Assembly (NCBI RefSeq): GCF_035582795.1
Contig: NC_134390.1
Coordinates: forward strand, 1,813,560 to 1,877,559
DNA length: 64,000 bases
Direction: 5' to 3'
DNA from: Mycteria americana
Lineage: Eukaryota > Chordata > Aves > Ciconiiformes > Ciconiidae
Shown: positions 1 through 56,561 of the stretch, piece by piece
How the letters are laid out: the number at the start of each line of letters is the position of its first letter
How positions within the stretch are numbered: the first letter of the stretch is position 1
Translations under genes and position numbers: made by a program
The notes under the pieces: generated by a model
The model's database searches: none
Told to the model about the DNA's origin: nothing
Seen by the model: the letters and a program-made list of their open reading frames with translations, nothing else

Positions 1-3000
1 GGGCTGCGTAACAGAGGCCTGCCAAACTATTTGTCTGTATGTTTTTGGTTTTTTAAATAGAACTAGCTCTCTGAAATATCCTGGGTAGTTATGTCTGTGT
101 ACGCCGAGTAAAGGTAAAGATTAAGGGTTGGCTGTTGGAGCTGCAAAGCATGACTCGTCATCGTAAGAACAGGTAATGTTGTGCTACCAAAGATATAAAA
201 ACTGCTATATGGGTCTGATTTAAGGAATTAAATGAACGTTCCATTCCCATCCTTTCAGTTTACATCCTAGTTTTGTCCAGTGTCTTAATATGGGATAATT
301 TACTGGGAAAACGAATGAAGTCAGGATAGGCAAGAACTTCCCGAGAAATGAAAGCCCCAGGTCACTCTTATGTATTGATATCGAGCAAGAAGCAGCCCTG
401 TGCGTAAGTACCCAATGCCGAAACAAAAGCAATTGCTTCTTGTAACTTCGGCAGCAGAGCAGTCTGCGCCGGGTGTGAACACGACGAGAATAAGGAGCAC
501 GAGGCAAACTTGTAACCTGGTTTATCGGTATAGCATCAACGTGTGTCTTGATTTATTAATGGGCAGGATCTTTGCAAAACGGCTGTGATGTGCGACTCTG
601 TACCAGATTTTGGAGGGGGTGGGAGTGGTGGTGGTCGGGTGTTTTGTTGGTTTGGTTTTGTTTTTTAAACGGTCATTTAGCAGATTAGTTGGTTGCTTCC
701 AGTTGCCGGTTGTGTAATTGTGCATACAAATCAGGCATTCATTTGTGCCTTCATTTTTTCCCTTTTTTATGCTGTGTCCCTGAGCTACTTTGGTTTCTAA
801 ATTCAGGCCTTACATATTTATCTGTGCCATTCAATTAGACCACATCCCCAATGCTGCTATATAGTTTCACAGTATGTGGGAAATTTGGTAATTAAATGCA
901 TGCAAATGCTGCAAGAATAGAATAAATTAATTTTTCCTTAATATCAGCAAGCTATTCTATGACGTTTCTAGAGATAATGTGACCAAGATTGGCTTTTCTT
1001 TCCTCCTCTTGCCATCTTTTTTGTCTTTGTTGTTATTACGCTGGAAATACCTGGTCAAGTTTACATGGAGAGAATCCCAGCCCAGGCTACGCTGTGTAGT
1101 TACATAAGGAGGAAGATCTATACTTAAGTTTTTTGGATCTCCAAATAAAACCTGAGATGGAAACAGCGTTTTAAGTTCTACACGTGTAGTGCAGCTTTAG
1201 ATTTGCATGGGAATCGGAACCTTCGGAAGGGGTGTAAATGGCAGCGTCACGGCTAGAGTGAGGCAGTTGCAAGGAATAACCTGAAATCACTGAAAGGACA
1301 CTTTGCACTAGATGTTCTGGCTCTTGGAAATACCCCAGGTACTACATTAAAGGCTGGGATCTCCAGGTGTTTTTAAAACAAAGGACTCCGTTATTTCTAT
1401 GCTGTATTTATTCATGAAGTCCACTGCAGTCCATAGAAAGTTGTGATTCTCGGGTTCGGAGCGTGCCCATTGCTGAGGCTGGGTAAACGTGTCCCAGCTC
1501 GTCCTTACGGGTGGGAGCGTGCCTCCGTTTTGGTGATGTCTCTGGCTTCTGGGAACTCTTCCCACACGAATACAGTAGAGTCTTCAAAGCCAAGGGCTGT
1601 AAAGACCACTGGTGGCTAACATCGTGCTAAAATAGCTGAACTGTAACGATTCAGTCCTATATCACAGTTTTCAAGGAATTTGGAAGTAATTTGTCTTTCA
1701 GAGATTCCAAATCTTTAATATATATTTTGATGCTGTGTGTGTGTTAGCTTAAAAGATCTGACCTGACTGATGATCTTTTTTCCTGACTTAAGGGACCTTA
1801 TCCTGCATAGCTTTTGGATTCTTTGGGTGCCGTATACTCGTAGCTATTTTGCCTTTCCTCCTGAATTCGGTGCCACTTTGGTGTTTGGTTCCTCCCTGAA
1901 GCGTCAAGCCGTGTCAGGCTGGGTTGTATTCCAGCCTGCAGTACTGCAGTGCTGTTGCATCAGTGCAGGGTTTCTGTAATTCCTCTCCTCTCTTGGCCTC
2001 CTCCTGGAGTGCGAAAAGCTTGAAGAGGTACCAGTAGCTCAGAAATGCAATATATTCTTGTTGCTGGTTCTCGAGCGAGAGCTTGGCAAAAGGTGCAAAG
2101 CTGCAGAGGGTTTGTAGGCGGCTGGATTCAGATAAACGAACTTCCTCGCAGCTCTTCTCTTTTGTAGGAATGGGGGGAGAAAGCGAGGTGCTCTTTGTAG
2201 GGACAGGGTAAAATCCTTTCAGAGATCTGTGCTTTGCAGGGTGGAAGCTCTGCGAGGTCTTCCTCAGCTGTGCTTCTGTACCTCGTCCGCTTCCCTTTTC
2301 TTCTCTTTTTATGATGAAGTGCTCGTTTGAGTTGCGTCTGATGCAAAGAAGACTCTGCGTCTGACCCGCATACTATAGAAATTTAACTTTCAGAAATTAC
2401 TATGGTACTTGATGAAAGGCTTTTAAAACTATTTCGTTCTTAGGGCCTGAACTGAATAGAAACCCGGATAATTATCTATATGTAAAATGAAAGGGTGAGA
2501 GTTGACGTCCCGTAGTAGAGATGTAGGGTGCTCTGGAGCAGGAAGAGGAGAGCCCACTGAGGTCTTGGTCCTACCTAAAGAAGCGGTCGGAGCGCTCCCT
2601 GGCACGGCACAGTGCTCCAGTGCCCGCTGAAGTCGTTAAGGAAACTTCTCCTTAACTGCAATAATATCTGATAGGGCACGAAGGAGCATTTTTTTCAAAA
2701 GAGCTCAGCATATTCCGTGCGTGTTGGCTGCCGTGCTCGCTCATAAACCCAGCCCCAAGTTACTCCTCCTTTGTGTTGCGCTGAGGGGAGTGCTTTGCTA
2801 AATGCCTTGTTAGCAGGGTAAGGAATGTGCTAATACCCAGCCCTTTTAGCCCAGGCTGAACACCTTGTCCCGACCCTGGGAACAGAGCTGACTGGGAATT
2901 TTTGTCTAATACTCAGTTTGCTAGAGAGCAATGACTGGTAGAATCATTTCTGCAGGCAAATACCGGTTTTGATAAAGTTGCCTTTCGGTACGGTTTCTCT

Positions 3001-3334
3001 AGTCTAGAACAGAGTTTGCGTTCAGGAGACACCCAAATCAGGACAGCCGTCGGCGTGGCTGTTGGAGCTCAGCTCTGCGTGCCGCTTCTGCTTGTGTTGG
3101 AAAGCTGGGTGAAGCAGCGCGGCGGGCAGGGACGGGCAGGTTCTCCCGGTGCCCAGCACTTGCTGTCCACCTGCCTGTAGCTCGTATTGGGCCTGCAGAG
3201 CAGCAGGTCTGCTTGCCTCGCTCCGTGAGGGCTTGAAGACCAGAGCTGCCTTTGGATCTTCAGTGCTATTTGCTTGTCTGTCTGTTTGTGCGGTGACTGA
3301 CTTTGTTCTGCCTGTGCTCTTTGCTCCCCTGCAG
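1..3334 (+). other. SCN8A: 5' intron sequence upstream of the first SCN8A coding exon
   Basis: No coding exon is supported here. The stretch ends in a pyrimidine-rich acceptor with CAG at 3332-3334, so the coding exon has a splice acceptor and at least one non-coding 5' exon lies further left, as in mammalian SCN8A. Open frames in this stretch are short and show no family resemblance. I did not recognise a promoter. Confidence 0.6.
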
Positions 3335-3388
3335 AGCTGACCTGTCCGGGGTGCAACATCACTAAAGAAGCTGCTGCAGGATGAAAAG

Positions 3389-48219
<44,831 letters not shown>

Positions 48220-51200
48220 GACAAACTAATAGAATTGTACAAATTAAAATATTTGCAAGTGAAAAGATTGTTTACAAACTTCATGAAATATATCAATACA
48301 GAACAGCTGTGGAGACACTTACTGAAGATCTTATACCAAACATAGTCTGCTTACTGTGTGACAGCGTTGCATCTAAAGCAGTGACCTACCACCTCTTTAA
48401 AGGACCCTTGTAAACAAACATTTAAACACAAAAAAGGAAAAAAAATGGATTTTCTGTTGTTTGGGCAGGTGGATACTGCATGTTCCACATCAGTCAATGC
48501 AACTTAGGACAAGCAAGCAAAATAAAACACACACACACACACAGAAACAAAACCCGCTGCTGGGATTCATGTATTTTCCAAAGCAGCCAAAAATGGATTT
48601 TATTTTCCCATTTTGTTGATTATTATTGAAAGAAAACCCAGAAGTCACAATGTTAAAGGGTTTGTTCATGCAAAACTAGATTTGCATTTAGTTAAGCAGC
48701 AAAAAAAAAGGGGGAAAAAAAAAAAGAAAAAAAGAAAAAAGTTAAAACAAGTAAAACAAAAAAAAAAAAAGGAAAAAAGAAACAAACCACCCATTTAGCC
48801 CATGCCATTTAATTGTCATAGTTTATTTGATATTTATTATCTGCATTCGACTTTCTACATGGGCTTTACTCGGTTTGGGAGATGGGGTAATCGGGTACCT
48901 TCAGCCTGGAGACGGCTCAGGCTGATTCCCCCCAACAAAAAGTGCTCGTTCAATGCATAGAAACGATTTGCATGATGGCATGCCGTGACCAGGAACCATG
49001 CATGAGGAACCATTAAACCACAAGACACTCAATAATCTGTCCACAGCAGTGTGTTAAGCCATAAATTCGAGGCACTCCACTGACTACCGTACACTGTATT
49101 TGGAGATAAACTTTAACAAGAATCGTGCCCTTCACCGGTACTTCCCAGTTCCTAGCGATCTCTCATAGACCCGCCAGTAGGAATAAAAAAAAAAAACAAA
49201 ACAAAAAAACCACAAAAAACCCAACACGAACCAAAAGAAACAAGCAGGTGAAATAATTGTGTGTGTACGTTTAACAACTTGTCTTTTTTTTTCCATACAG
49301 CCATCTTTTTGCACACTGAAATATAACAAAACTAAATGCTGCTCTGGACCTCATCCAAGGGGAGGTGATAAAAACTGAGAATGGCTTGTTATACTATGTC
49401 ACTGTCGAACCAAAACCTAGGGCTCCGATACCGGTCAGTAAGTTCATCTGTATCCTGCAATATTTATCATTAATATTAATTATTATTCAGCCTCCATCCT
49501 GCAGCGTTAGACACTTTTTTTTTTTTTGTAGAGATAAATGCGAAAAAAAGGAGCATGTTATCTCTGCTGGTAGAAACCTGGGGAGCTGGGGGCCGGGGAG
49601 GGGACTCGCAGCGTCCGCTCGTCCCGTGGCCGCGGGGGTTCCCGCTGCGGGCGGGCTGCTGAGGCACGGGTGGCTTTCTGAGACCCTGAACCCTCCCTCC
49701 CCTGGTACCGGTTTTTGCAGCTCTGCACTTCGCCGCTGCATGGGTTTTCTCGCTTCTGTAGCCACGAGGGTTTTTAACAAGACGCAGCGCAGGGCCAGCC
49801 GCGTCCCGGGGTGCAGGGTGGAGAGCCGGCTGTCGGGTGCCTTCACGTTCTTCCCATTTTTTACGCTTTCATAGACTGGCGACTAAAACGGCCCCACAGG
49901 TTGGGTAGGAATCAGAGCTACCTCTTGCCTAGTCTTCTCGCTGCAGCAGTAAATAATGCCACAGAAACATCACGAGCCAAGTCCAAACCTTTCTTTTTCT
50001 CAATGACCAGACTCAGACATCCCCAGATCCTGTTTCGTGGTGTCCTCACGACTAAGCCAGCTCTCGGCCACCGCTCTGGCTGAGATGTTTTTCTTCAGGG
50101 CCAGCGTGGGTCTTCTTACAGGGTAGGACAGCAGCGCCGCAGCACGGGTGCTTTTCCGCCGGCAGCTGGACGGAGAAGCGAGGGGTCGGTGCCACCGCTC
50201 GCCTCGACCGGGAGGCGCTGAGGTTAAGCGTGGGCGTTTGAATGCGGACCAAATTAAGGGTACCCATAATAGCGGGGGGGAAAAAAAAAACAAAACCCAA
50301 GACAACAGAACTTGATGGCAGGATGAATCTCGGTTTGCGTAATCTCACAACCCAGAAAATTACAGGAGTCACTTAAAAAAAAACAAAACCAAGCAGGAAG
50401 CCATCCAGCAGCCACCGGTGCCGAGTCCGGCGTCCTCGAGGCGCAGCCTAGCCATCGCCATGTCAGTGGAGCAGCTCCGCTGCACCCAGGAACACAGCAA
50501 GGAACCTTTTCTATCCTGTCAGCTCTTGCCCCAGTTGCTCCTAGGATATGATGTATAATAACAGAGAAAAAAATACATATGTACAGGCTACATTGTAAAC
50601 AGCACAAAAAAAAAAAGAAAAAATAGCTGAAAAGTGTGGTTGAACTTTTTAAGAGAATATTATAAATACTGTAATATATAATTTTATTTTATCGGCATGC
50701 CTTTTTGTAAATACAAAGAACTACAAAAATAATAGAATGGCTTCTGGCTTATGCCATTGTCCATGTTTATTTTTATTTTTTTAATATTTTTCTGTTTTCC
50801 TTAGACTTTAGATAGCCAGTAAACGTCCCCTAAAGAAAAAAAAAAAAAAAAGACAAACAAAACCCTACCCCCCCAAACTAGATTTTAAAAAAAGCTTTAT
50901 TGCAAGTGATCTTTGCAACAGCAAAAGTATATATTTTTTGGGTTCCAATGTGCAATAAGTTGACCACTTCTATGCAAGATTTGGCTAAACTTCATAATTG
51001 TTCTTAAGCTGGGCTATTGACTCGTAGGTGAAGCTTGGTACGTTTAGCATTCGTGCTGGCACTTTCATTAAGCTCCTCAATTCCTCTAAAAGAAAAAGTC
51101 CCTTCAGACTATGTATATAGATTTATTTTTTTAACATGAGATCTGTAGTAAATGCGAGAGGCCGGGGGTGGGGTCAGTCGGCATTGCTGAGAAGAGCGGG

Positions 51201-51966
51201 CGTGGATGGTTTCTCACCTGTTCCTTGGCTGGAGTCGGCCCTTCTGCTCAGAGACAAGTTTTAGGGGGGTTTGGTTGGTTTGGTCTCTCGCTTTCCTCCC
51301 CGGGGCTGATATTTCCGTCGGCCGCAGCTCACGGGTGCTGAAAGCAGCGGGTCCGCGTTTCTGTACGTCTTCACTGGGTGAAGCCAAGGACAGAGAGGAA
51401 ACTGTGGTCAAAGAGCATCGGGGACGTTCGTGTCGTACGCAAATCTCCAAATTCAAACGTGTGCACGGGATTTATATTCCGGATTCAGGGTTGTGGGAGT
51501 AAAGCAAGGGTGGTGGTGTCAACTGAAAAGACGTAGCCACAAATCAAGACTACAACAAGTAGCTCTCTTCCCTCCCCCACTTATTAAATCCTCCCTTTTG
51601 GGTTAATTTGTGACTGTGTTCTTCAAAGAGCAGAGGGGAAGGGCGATACAGAAATACCAATTCAAGCTGCTTTATTCACTTTTCCTGTTCACCTTTTTTT
51701 AAAATATAGAAGCCAATGTTGAACAAAACAAATTACAATAAAACCATGATGTTACATAGAGGCCACACCCGAGTTTGAATTATTTAATTTTCCGCCGCAA
51801 AAAAAAATTAAAAAAAAAAATGTTAAAGCTGTAAAAGATCAATAGTGAAGATTAGTGTATTAGAAATTGCATGGTGGCTCATAATGATCTTACCCAACAT
51901 GATTAACAATTACGTTACTATAAGCCAAAAGAAAATAAAATAAATGTTACCCTTTTCACTGTACAA
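48220..51966 (+). other. SCN8A: SCN8A 3' UTR (3.7 kb)
   Basis: Follows the stop without an obvious break and is AT-rich, with A-rich tracts (48701-48780), a (CA)n run near 48527-48541, a GC-rich part (about 49570-50240) and a TGTAAATA Pumilio-type site at 50706-50713. It probably ends just after AATAAA signals at 51934-51939 and 51939-51944, before a G/T-rich stretch (ggttgtcttggtgtcc). An earlier AATAAA lies near 51737. The end is inferred. Confidence 0.7.
51934..51944 (+). terminator. SCN8A: Distal SCN8A polyadenylation signal (two overlapping AATAAA)
   Basis: Two overlapping AATAAA hexamers, followed after about 25-30 nt by a G/T-rich element near 51967-51985. Fits a vertebrate cleavage site around 51960-51966. 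Confidence 0.65.
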
Positions 51967-53317
51967 GGTAAGGTTGTCTTGGTGTCCCAATTATTTGACT
52001 GGTTGCATTCTCCTTCCCCCCATCTCCTCCACGCTCCCTTCGGGGCTGTTTTAGTCTGCTTTTATGGAAGTCACGCAGCAGAGAGCAGAGCGAGTTGCAG
52101 TAGAGGCTGCTGGAAGGGACTTCGGTGCGTTACTCGGTGTCGGGGCTCCGCGGGTGCCCGGCGGCCACGGCTCGGCCTCGCTCTCCGTCCTGACCTGCCC
52201 GCGCTGGGTCCGCGGGGACCGACGCTGCCGGGGGCCGGCGTCTGCGCAGGGCTCCTGTCCCTGGGGCAGGTAGGTGCCCTTCGGCAGGTCGAGCTGGAGC
52301 CGCAGCAGCGTGACCCGGACGCGTCCCTTGCTCCACGCGCAGGGGACGGCTCTGCTGCCGCTGCCCGCGTTGGACCCGCTCTGGCAAGGGAGGACTTCAC
52401 TCCGCAGCGCTTAACCCTGCAACCCCTATCGCTTGCGCTGAAAGTCACTTAAAACGACGAGCCAAAGCAGACCTAGAGCCGCCAGCGAGCCCTGCCCCGT
52501 GCGACGGCAGGGCAGGGCGGGAGCCGGCAGCTCCCGCGCGTGGACGGTGCTGGGGGACCTCCTGCTGCGACCCTCGCTTGGGCACGGCACCGCAAGACCG
52601 CGACTTCGCGTCCCTGCGCTCGGCTTGCCTTCTGCAGAATCCGCGCGTGTCCAGCGGGCTCCCACGTGCAGCGACAAGGACCGGTCAGCGGGGACCCTCC
52701 CCCTGCTTGGGGCACAAGCCCACGTGCTCCCAAAGCAGGGGGTCCCGCTGCTCAGTGTTGCTGAAGGGCCCTAAATTGGGGCTGCAGCCGGACGCCCGCA
52801 CCCCACCGTCACCCCCCACCGTCAGCCCATCGCCCTGTCCAGCTTCTCCCGCTTTCGACCCAAAGGGCTGAGCAGGGCACGAGCTCCAGGCGTGGCCTCT
52901 GCCCCGTTGCGGGGCAGGATTTAACCTGAAGTTGTTGCGAGTCAAATGGCCAAAATATCACCTTGAAATTCTTTCTCCTATTAGAGTTTTGGTCCAATTT
53001 CTTCAACAAACCTGAATTTTGCTGCTCGGTTGAGGCCAGCTCGCTTAGCAAACCACTGGCACTGCAAGACATGGAGCGTGGCTGTGCTGTCCTGCACCTC
53101 GCCAGGTCAATGTGTCACACAAAGCCGACAACGCTGGTTTGATTTTTTAAAAAAAAAACAAGTAAAGTTTAACAAAAATCATTTCCCCTTTGCCAGTTTG
53201 CTGCATGTTGTAATTTGAGAGACGCGTGTGTGCACGAGGGTGTCTGCTACAGTAAAAGCGCAGCCTGGTGCTCGGCGCAGGGCACGGGGAAGGAGGACTC
53301 GCGCCCGCCTCCTGTCC

Positions 53318-53420
53318 CTGTTCTGCCCATCTGTAAATTGGGCGTCTCATTCCCTACCTCACAGGGGTGTTGTGAGGCTTAATTAGCGACCGAGCGTAAT
53401 GCATCGAGAATCTCAGGCGC
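53318..53420 (+). repeat. MIR/core-SINE-like 3' fragment
   Basis: Runs 'ctgcccatctgtaaattggg', 'cctacctcacaggggtgttg', 'tgaggcttaattagc', 'cgtaatgcatcgagaa', in the order of the conserved 3' part of MIR-type tRNA-derived SINEs. By-eye identification, but the order is distinctive. Confidence 0.6.
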
Positions 53421-53861
53421 CGAGGTGCGTGCAGCCGGAGCTGGGCACCGGGGCACGGGGGGGGGTGACAAAAAGGCTGCTCCAAACATCCTGACCGGCA
53501 CGGCTCCAGCCGCCCACCCTCCCGCGGGGGCCAGGGCCGACTTTCCGCTTTGCGTAACCTCTTCACGACACTGGTTTCTCTTTTCCCCGTGCGGTACTTG
53601 CTCCCCACTTTTGCTCCTAGGTTTTCTTCTCTGTTCTGTTTTACACGAAGGAAGGAGGGGGATGAAGCTGGCCGGGGGAGGGAGGGAGGAGGAACGTGCT
53701 AAAACAGCGGGCTGGGAGTTTGATGGCTGAACTTTGAGTTCCTTTGTACTGTACATCTTTTTACTTCGGCATTTGCAGTAAAGAGGTACGTCCATCTTGT
53801 TTTAACAACTTCTCCTGGCTGCCCTGTCATTCTGTTACCTTTGCGCAGCAGCAACCACCCT

Positions 53862-53915
53862 CCCTCCATCCCCAAAAGTCCCTCCATCCCCAAAAGTCCC
53901 TCCATCCCCAAAGGT
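53862..53915. repeat. Tandem repeat, 18 bp unit x 3
   Basis: Three copies of CCCTCCATCCCCAAAAGT in a row, the third with one change (AAGGT). Perfect spacing of 18 bp. Confidence 0.95.
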
Positions 53916-55786
53916 CCGCCGTCCTCGGCTCAGACGGGTCATCGCTTCTGGAGCAGAAACCGACAGCGGAGGCAGGACTCCTGCGGGGGCTTTACGAAGT
54001 CGGGCCGATCCGAAGCGGGGACGTCCAGATCCAGCCCCTGCCCTGAAGGAGCACCCGGGCTCCTCATCTGGGGGCAAGTCCCGGCTTTGAAACCCACCCG
54101 GCCTCGACGCAAAGCTCACACCAGCCCTAGCGGGGCGTATTCCGGCTTTTTGTGCTTTAGGGAGGCCGAGTGCTAAATTGCATTAGGAGACGTATTCTGC
54201 TGCGACCGCTCTGGGCGCGCTTCCTTGCATTAGCCTACCCCTGCAAATGCACGCCGCTCCGGGAGATCTGCAACCCCTGAGCAGCATCTTTGGCTGTCAG
54301 GGGACTATCCCTCCTTCCGCTCCAGAGTAAACGCCGTCGTCCCTTACAGCTCTAACACCATCAGACGCGCGGCATCCTCCGAGCTCCGATCCCCGCCATG
54401 CCGCCAGCACCGGGCTACGAGCCGCTCATCGGGCTCCCCGCGGCCAAGGCAGACGCGCCGCAGCGCGGGAGGACGGCGTGGCAGATGGCAAAGCAGCCTT
54501 TCCCCCCAGGAGCTGCGATTCCCACGCCGGGGCCGGCAGCAGCGCGAGCAGGGCGGCCGCGAAGCCCTGACCTTCGCTTACGCTCAGGAGCCGCCCCGAG
54601 AGGCTCCCTGTGCCGGGAACTGGCTGCGCTGGTGCTTCAGGAAACGGCACTCTCTAAGGGCAGCGGGTGCAATTTAATGAAGAAAAAAAAAGTATTACAT
54701 AAAGAGTTCACTGTTCCGCTCGTCTTTTAAAGCTGCAGTCAGGGTTATTTGTCCTTCCTTTTCTCCAATACTTGCACAGCACCGCTGGCTGGTCGGATTG
54801 ATGCAAGCCATTTCTCGATACAAAATACAGGTTTTAATTCTAATTACAGCGATGCAGATGGCTATAATCGGATCCGAAGCACGCTGGGCCCCCACACCCC
54901 CCCCTTTTCGTTGCGCTGGTTTGGTTTCAGTGGTGGGGAGAGGCTGCGGCGGGGGCCCGGGGATCCCTGCCGGGCGCAGCCGGACCCGGCAGCATCACCT
55001 GGGGACCTCCAGCTTTTGTGGTTTTCAGAACTACGCGCACACAAAAAGCCGGCGAGGCGTCTCGGCGCCACGCGCAAAAGTTCGGGTATTTGCGGTTTTC
55101 CCTGCGCGTCCGCTTTCTCCAGCGGGTCGCAGCCTGCCCTCCCCGCCCCACCAGCGGCACTAACCCCATCTGAGCCTCGCTGTAACGCGCGGCCTGTGGG
55201 TTTTAGTCACTTCACGGGAATTCCTTGGCTAAGAAATGGAGAGAAAAAACCCAACCCACAGTAAGAGACAGAGCAAGAAGGGAGCGAAGCCTCCAGGGCG
55301 TCAGCGGCTCGGGTGGCTCCTCGGCACGCCCAGCTCCTGGCTTCGGGAAAACCAAGGTTGTCGTCCAGGACAACTCCGAGCGGCACAAAACACCTCTACC
55401 ACAACACCGAATCAGGTCGCTGGCGTTCTAATTAACCTCTCTGCCATGAATAATTAACCCCGGGTGCCGGCTTAGCATAACAACCCAGCAGAGAGTTTTT
55501 GTCCCTTCCCTGCCTGGTGGGGGGCAGAGCGGGCGGTGGGGAGACCCCATCCTGGGGCACGTGGGGCTGCGGCGAGGACGTGGCCAAGGGGGCTCTGCCC
55601 GGCTCCGTCCCTGCCGTAGGGCACCCTGGCATCCCGTGACGACCGGGGACATCTCCGGCACAGCCGGGGATGGGTGGCGGACACCCAGCCCTGGATGCTC
55701 CAGCAGCACCCGAGCCAAGGATGGGACCCTCCCTGCCCGGGAGAACACACGGGGTCGGTCGCTGGATCTCAGCCCCTCCGTGCGCC

Positions 55787-55792
55787 TTTATT
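55787..55792 (-). terminator. Polyadenylation signal of the TMDD1-like gene
   Basis: TTTATT on the + strand, so AATAAA on the minus strand, about 62 nt past the stop codon. It implies a very short 3' UTR, and no closer signal was seen. Confidence 0.65.
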
Positions 55793-55853
55793 GAGTCTCG
55801 TTTTCCCTCCAGCAGCTTCTGGGAGACGCTCCGGTTCGGGTGACATCCCAATT

Positions 55854-56561
55854 TCAGGTGGCATCCGAGCCCAGCGTCCAGCGGCAAGAGTACACGGCGG
55901 CTGCGGCGAAGAGGACGGAGGCGAGGAAGCCCCCCAGGACGCCCGAGACCACGGGGCCGACCCAGCCCAGGAGGCTGCGGGTGTACGGGGGGGGCGGCCG
56001 CCTCTCGAAGAGCAGGTCCCCCAGGTCCCCGGCCGGGGCCCTCCTGCCCCGCGCCCCACCGTGCCGCTCGCCCTCCAGCAGCAGGGAGGAGGTGAGGTGC
56101 TGCACGGTGCGGCTGTACTCCTCCACGTTCCTCCGCAGCTCCAGGCTCCTGTCCTGGTTCAGGTTTTTCCCCAGCTCCCGGGCGATGTCGGAGCGCCCGA
56201 TTTGGCGGAGGCCGCGGGCCAGCCGGTCCCAGGTCGTCACCTCTCCCGCCGTCTCCAACCAGTCCCGCAGAGCCTCCGAGCATCCCATGGGGCTGCGGAG
56301 GTCCCGGCGGCGGCGGCGGGGGCGGATGGGGTTGTTCTCTTCGGAGAGCCGGTCCAGCTCCCGCTCCCCCAGGTCCCTGTCGGGCCCCGCCAGCTGTCCC
56401 TGGAGCAGGCGGCACTCGGAGGGGGACAGCAGCTCGGCGATGCGGCTCATGGTGTGACAGCCCACGTTGGCCGCCACCGTGTCCTCGCACCGGCCGCCCA
56501 GCCCCAGCAAGAGCAGGATGAGTCCCACGGGTGCCAGCATCGCTCGGGTACCCCTTGGCAT
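55854..56561 (-). CDS. TMDD1: TMDD1-like protein: signal peptide, death-domain-like segment, C-terminal membrane helix
   Basis: Single open exon of 235 aa. Start chosen at M (56561), because MPRGTRAMLAPVGLILLLLG forms a signal peptide with a -CCCCG-ATG context; an in-frame ATG at 56540 would also keep most of it. After the signal come cysteines and LSPSECRLLQGQL, a polybasic PRRRRRD run (81-87), then a helical death-domain-like stretch about 93-150 (SEALRDWLETAGEVTTWDRL, GLRQIGRSDIARELGKNLNQ). A proline-rich piece and a membrane helix at about 197-223 follow, then a short tail. It lies next to and convergent with SCN8A, as I recall for human TMDD1 at 12q13. Function of the family is poorly known. 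Domain order supports TMDD1; an uncharacterised death-domain paralogue is the alternative. Confidence 0.7.
   Translation of the reverse strand: MPRGTRAMLAPVGLILLLLGLGGRCEDTVAANVGCHTMSRIAELLSPSECRLLQGQLAGPDRDLGERELDRLSEENNPIRPRRRRRDLRSPMGCSEALRDWLETAGEVTTWDRLARGLRQIGRSDIARELGKNLNQDRSLELRRNVEEYSRTVQHLTSSLLLEGERHGGARGRRAPAGDLGDLLFERRPPPPYTRSLLGWVGPVVSGVLGGFLASVLFAAAAVYSCRWTLGSDAT

Larger units (their letters stand above)
51967..55780. other. Intergenic GC-rich DNA between SCN8A and the TMDD1-like gene
   Basis: No supported gene. Open frames are GC-driven shadows in several registers. Holds an 18 bp x 3 tandem repeat (53862-53915), a MIR-like SINE piece (about 53318-53420) and an AT-rich island at about 54670-54890 between GC-rich blocks. 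Confidence 0.55.

Noticed and set aside
48701-48780. A-rich tract as a processed pseudogene tail or end of the SCN8A transcript
   Set aside because: It lies early in a continuous UTR-like region with no clear AATAAA just upstream. A strong distal signal at 51934-51944 fits better.
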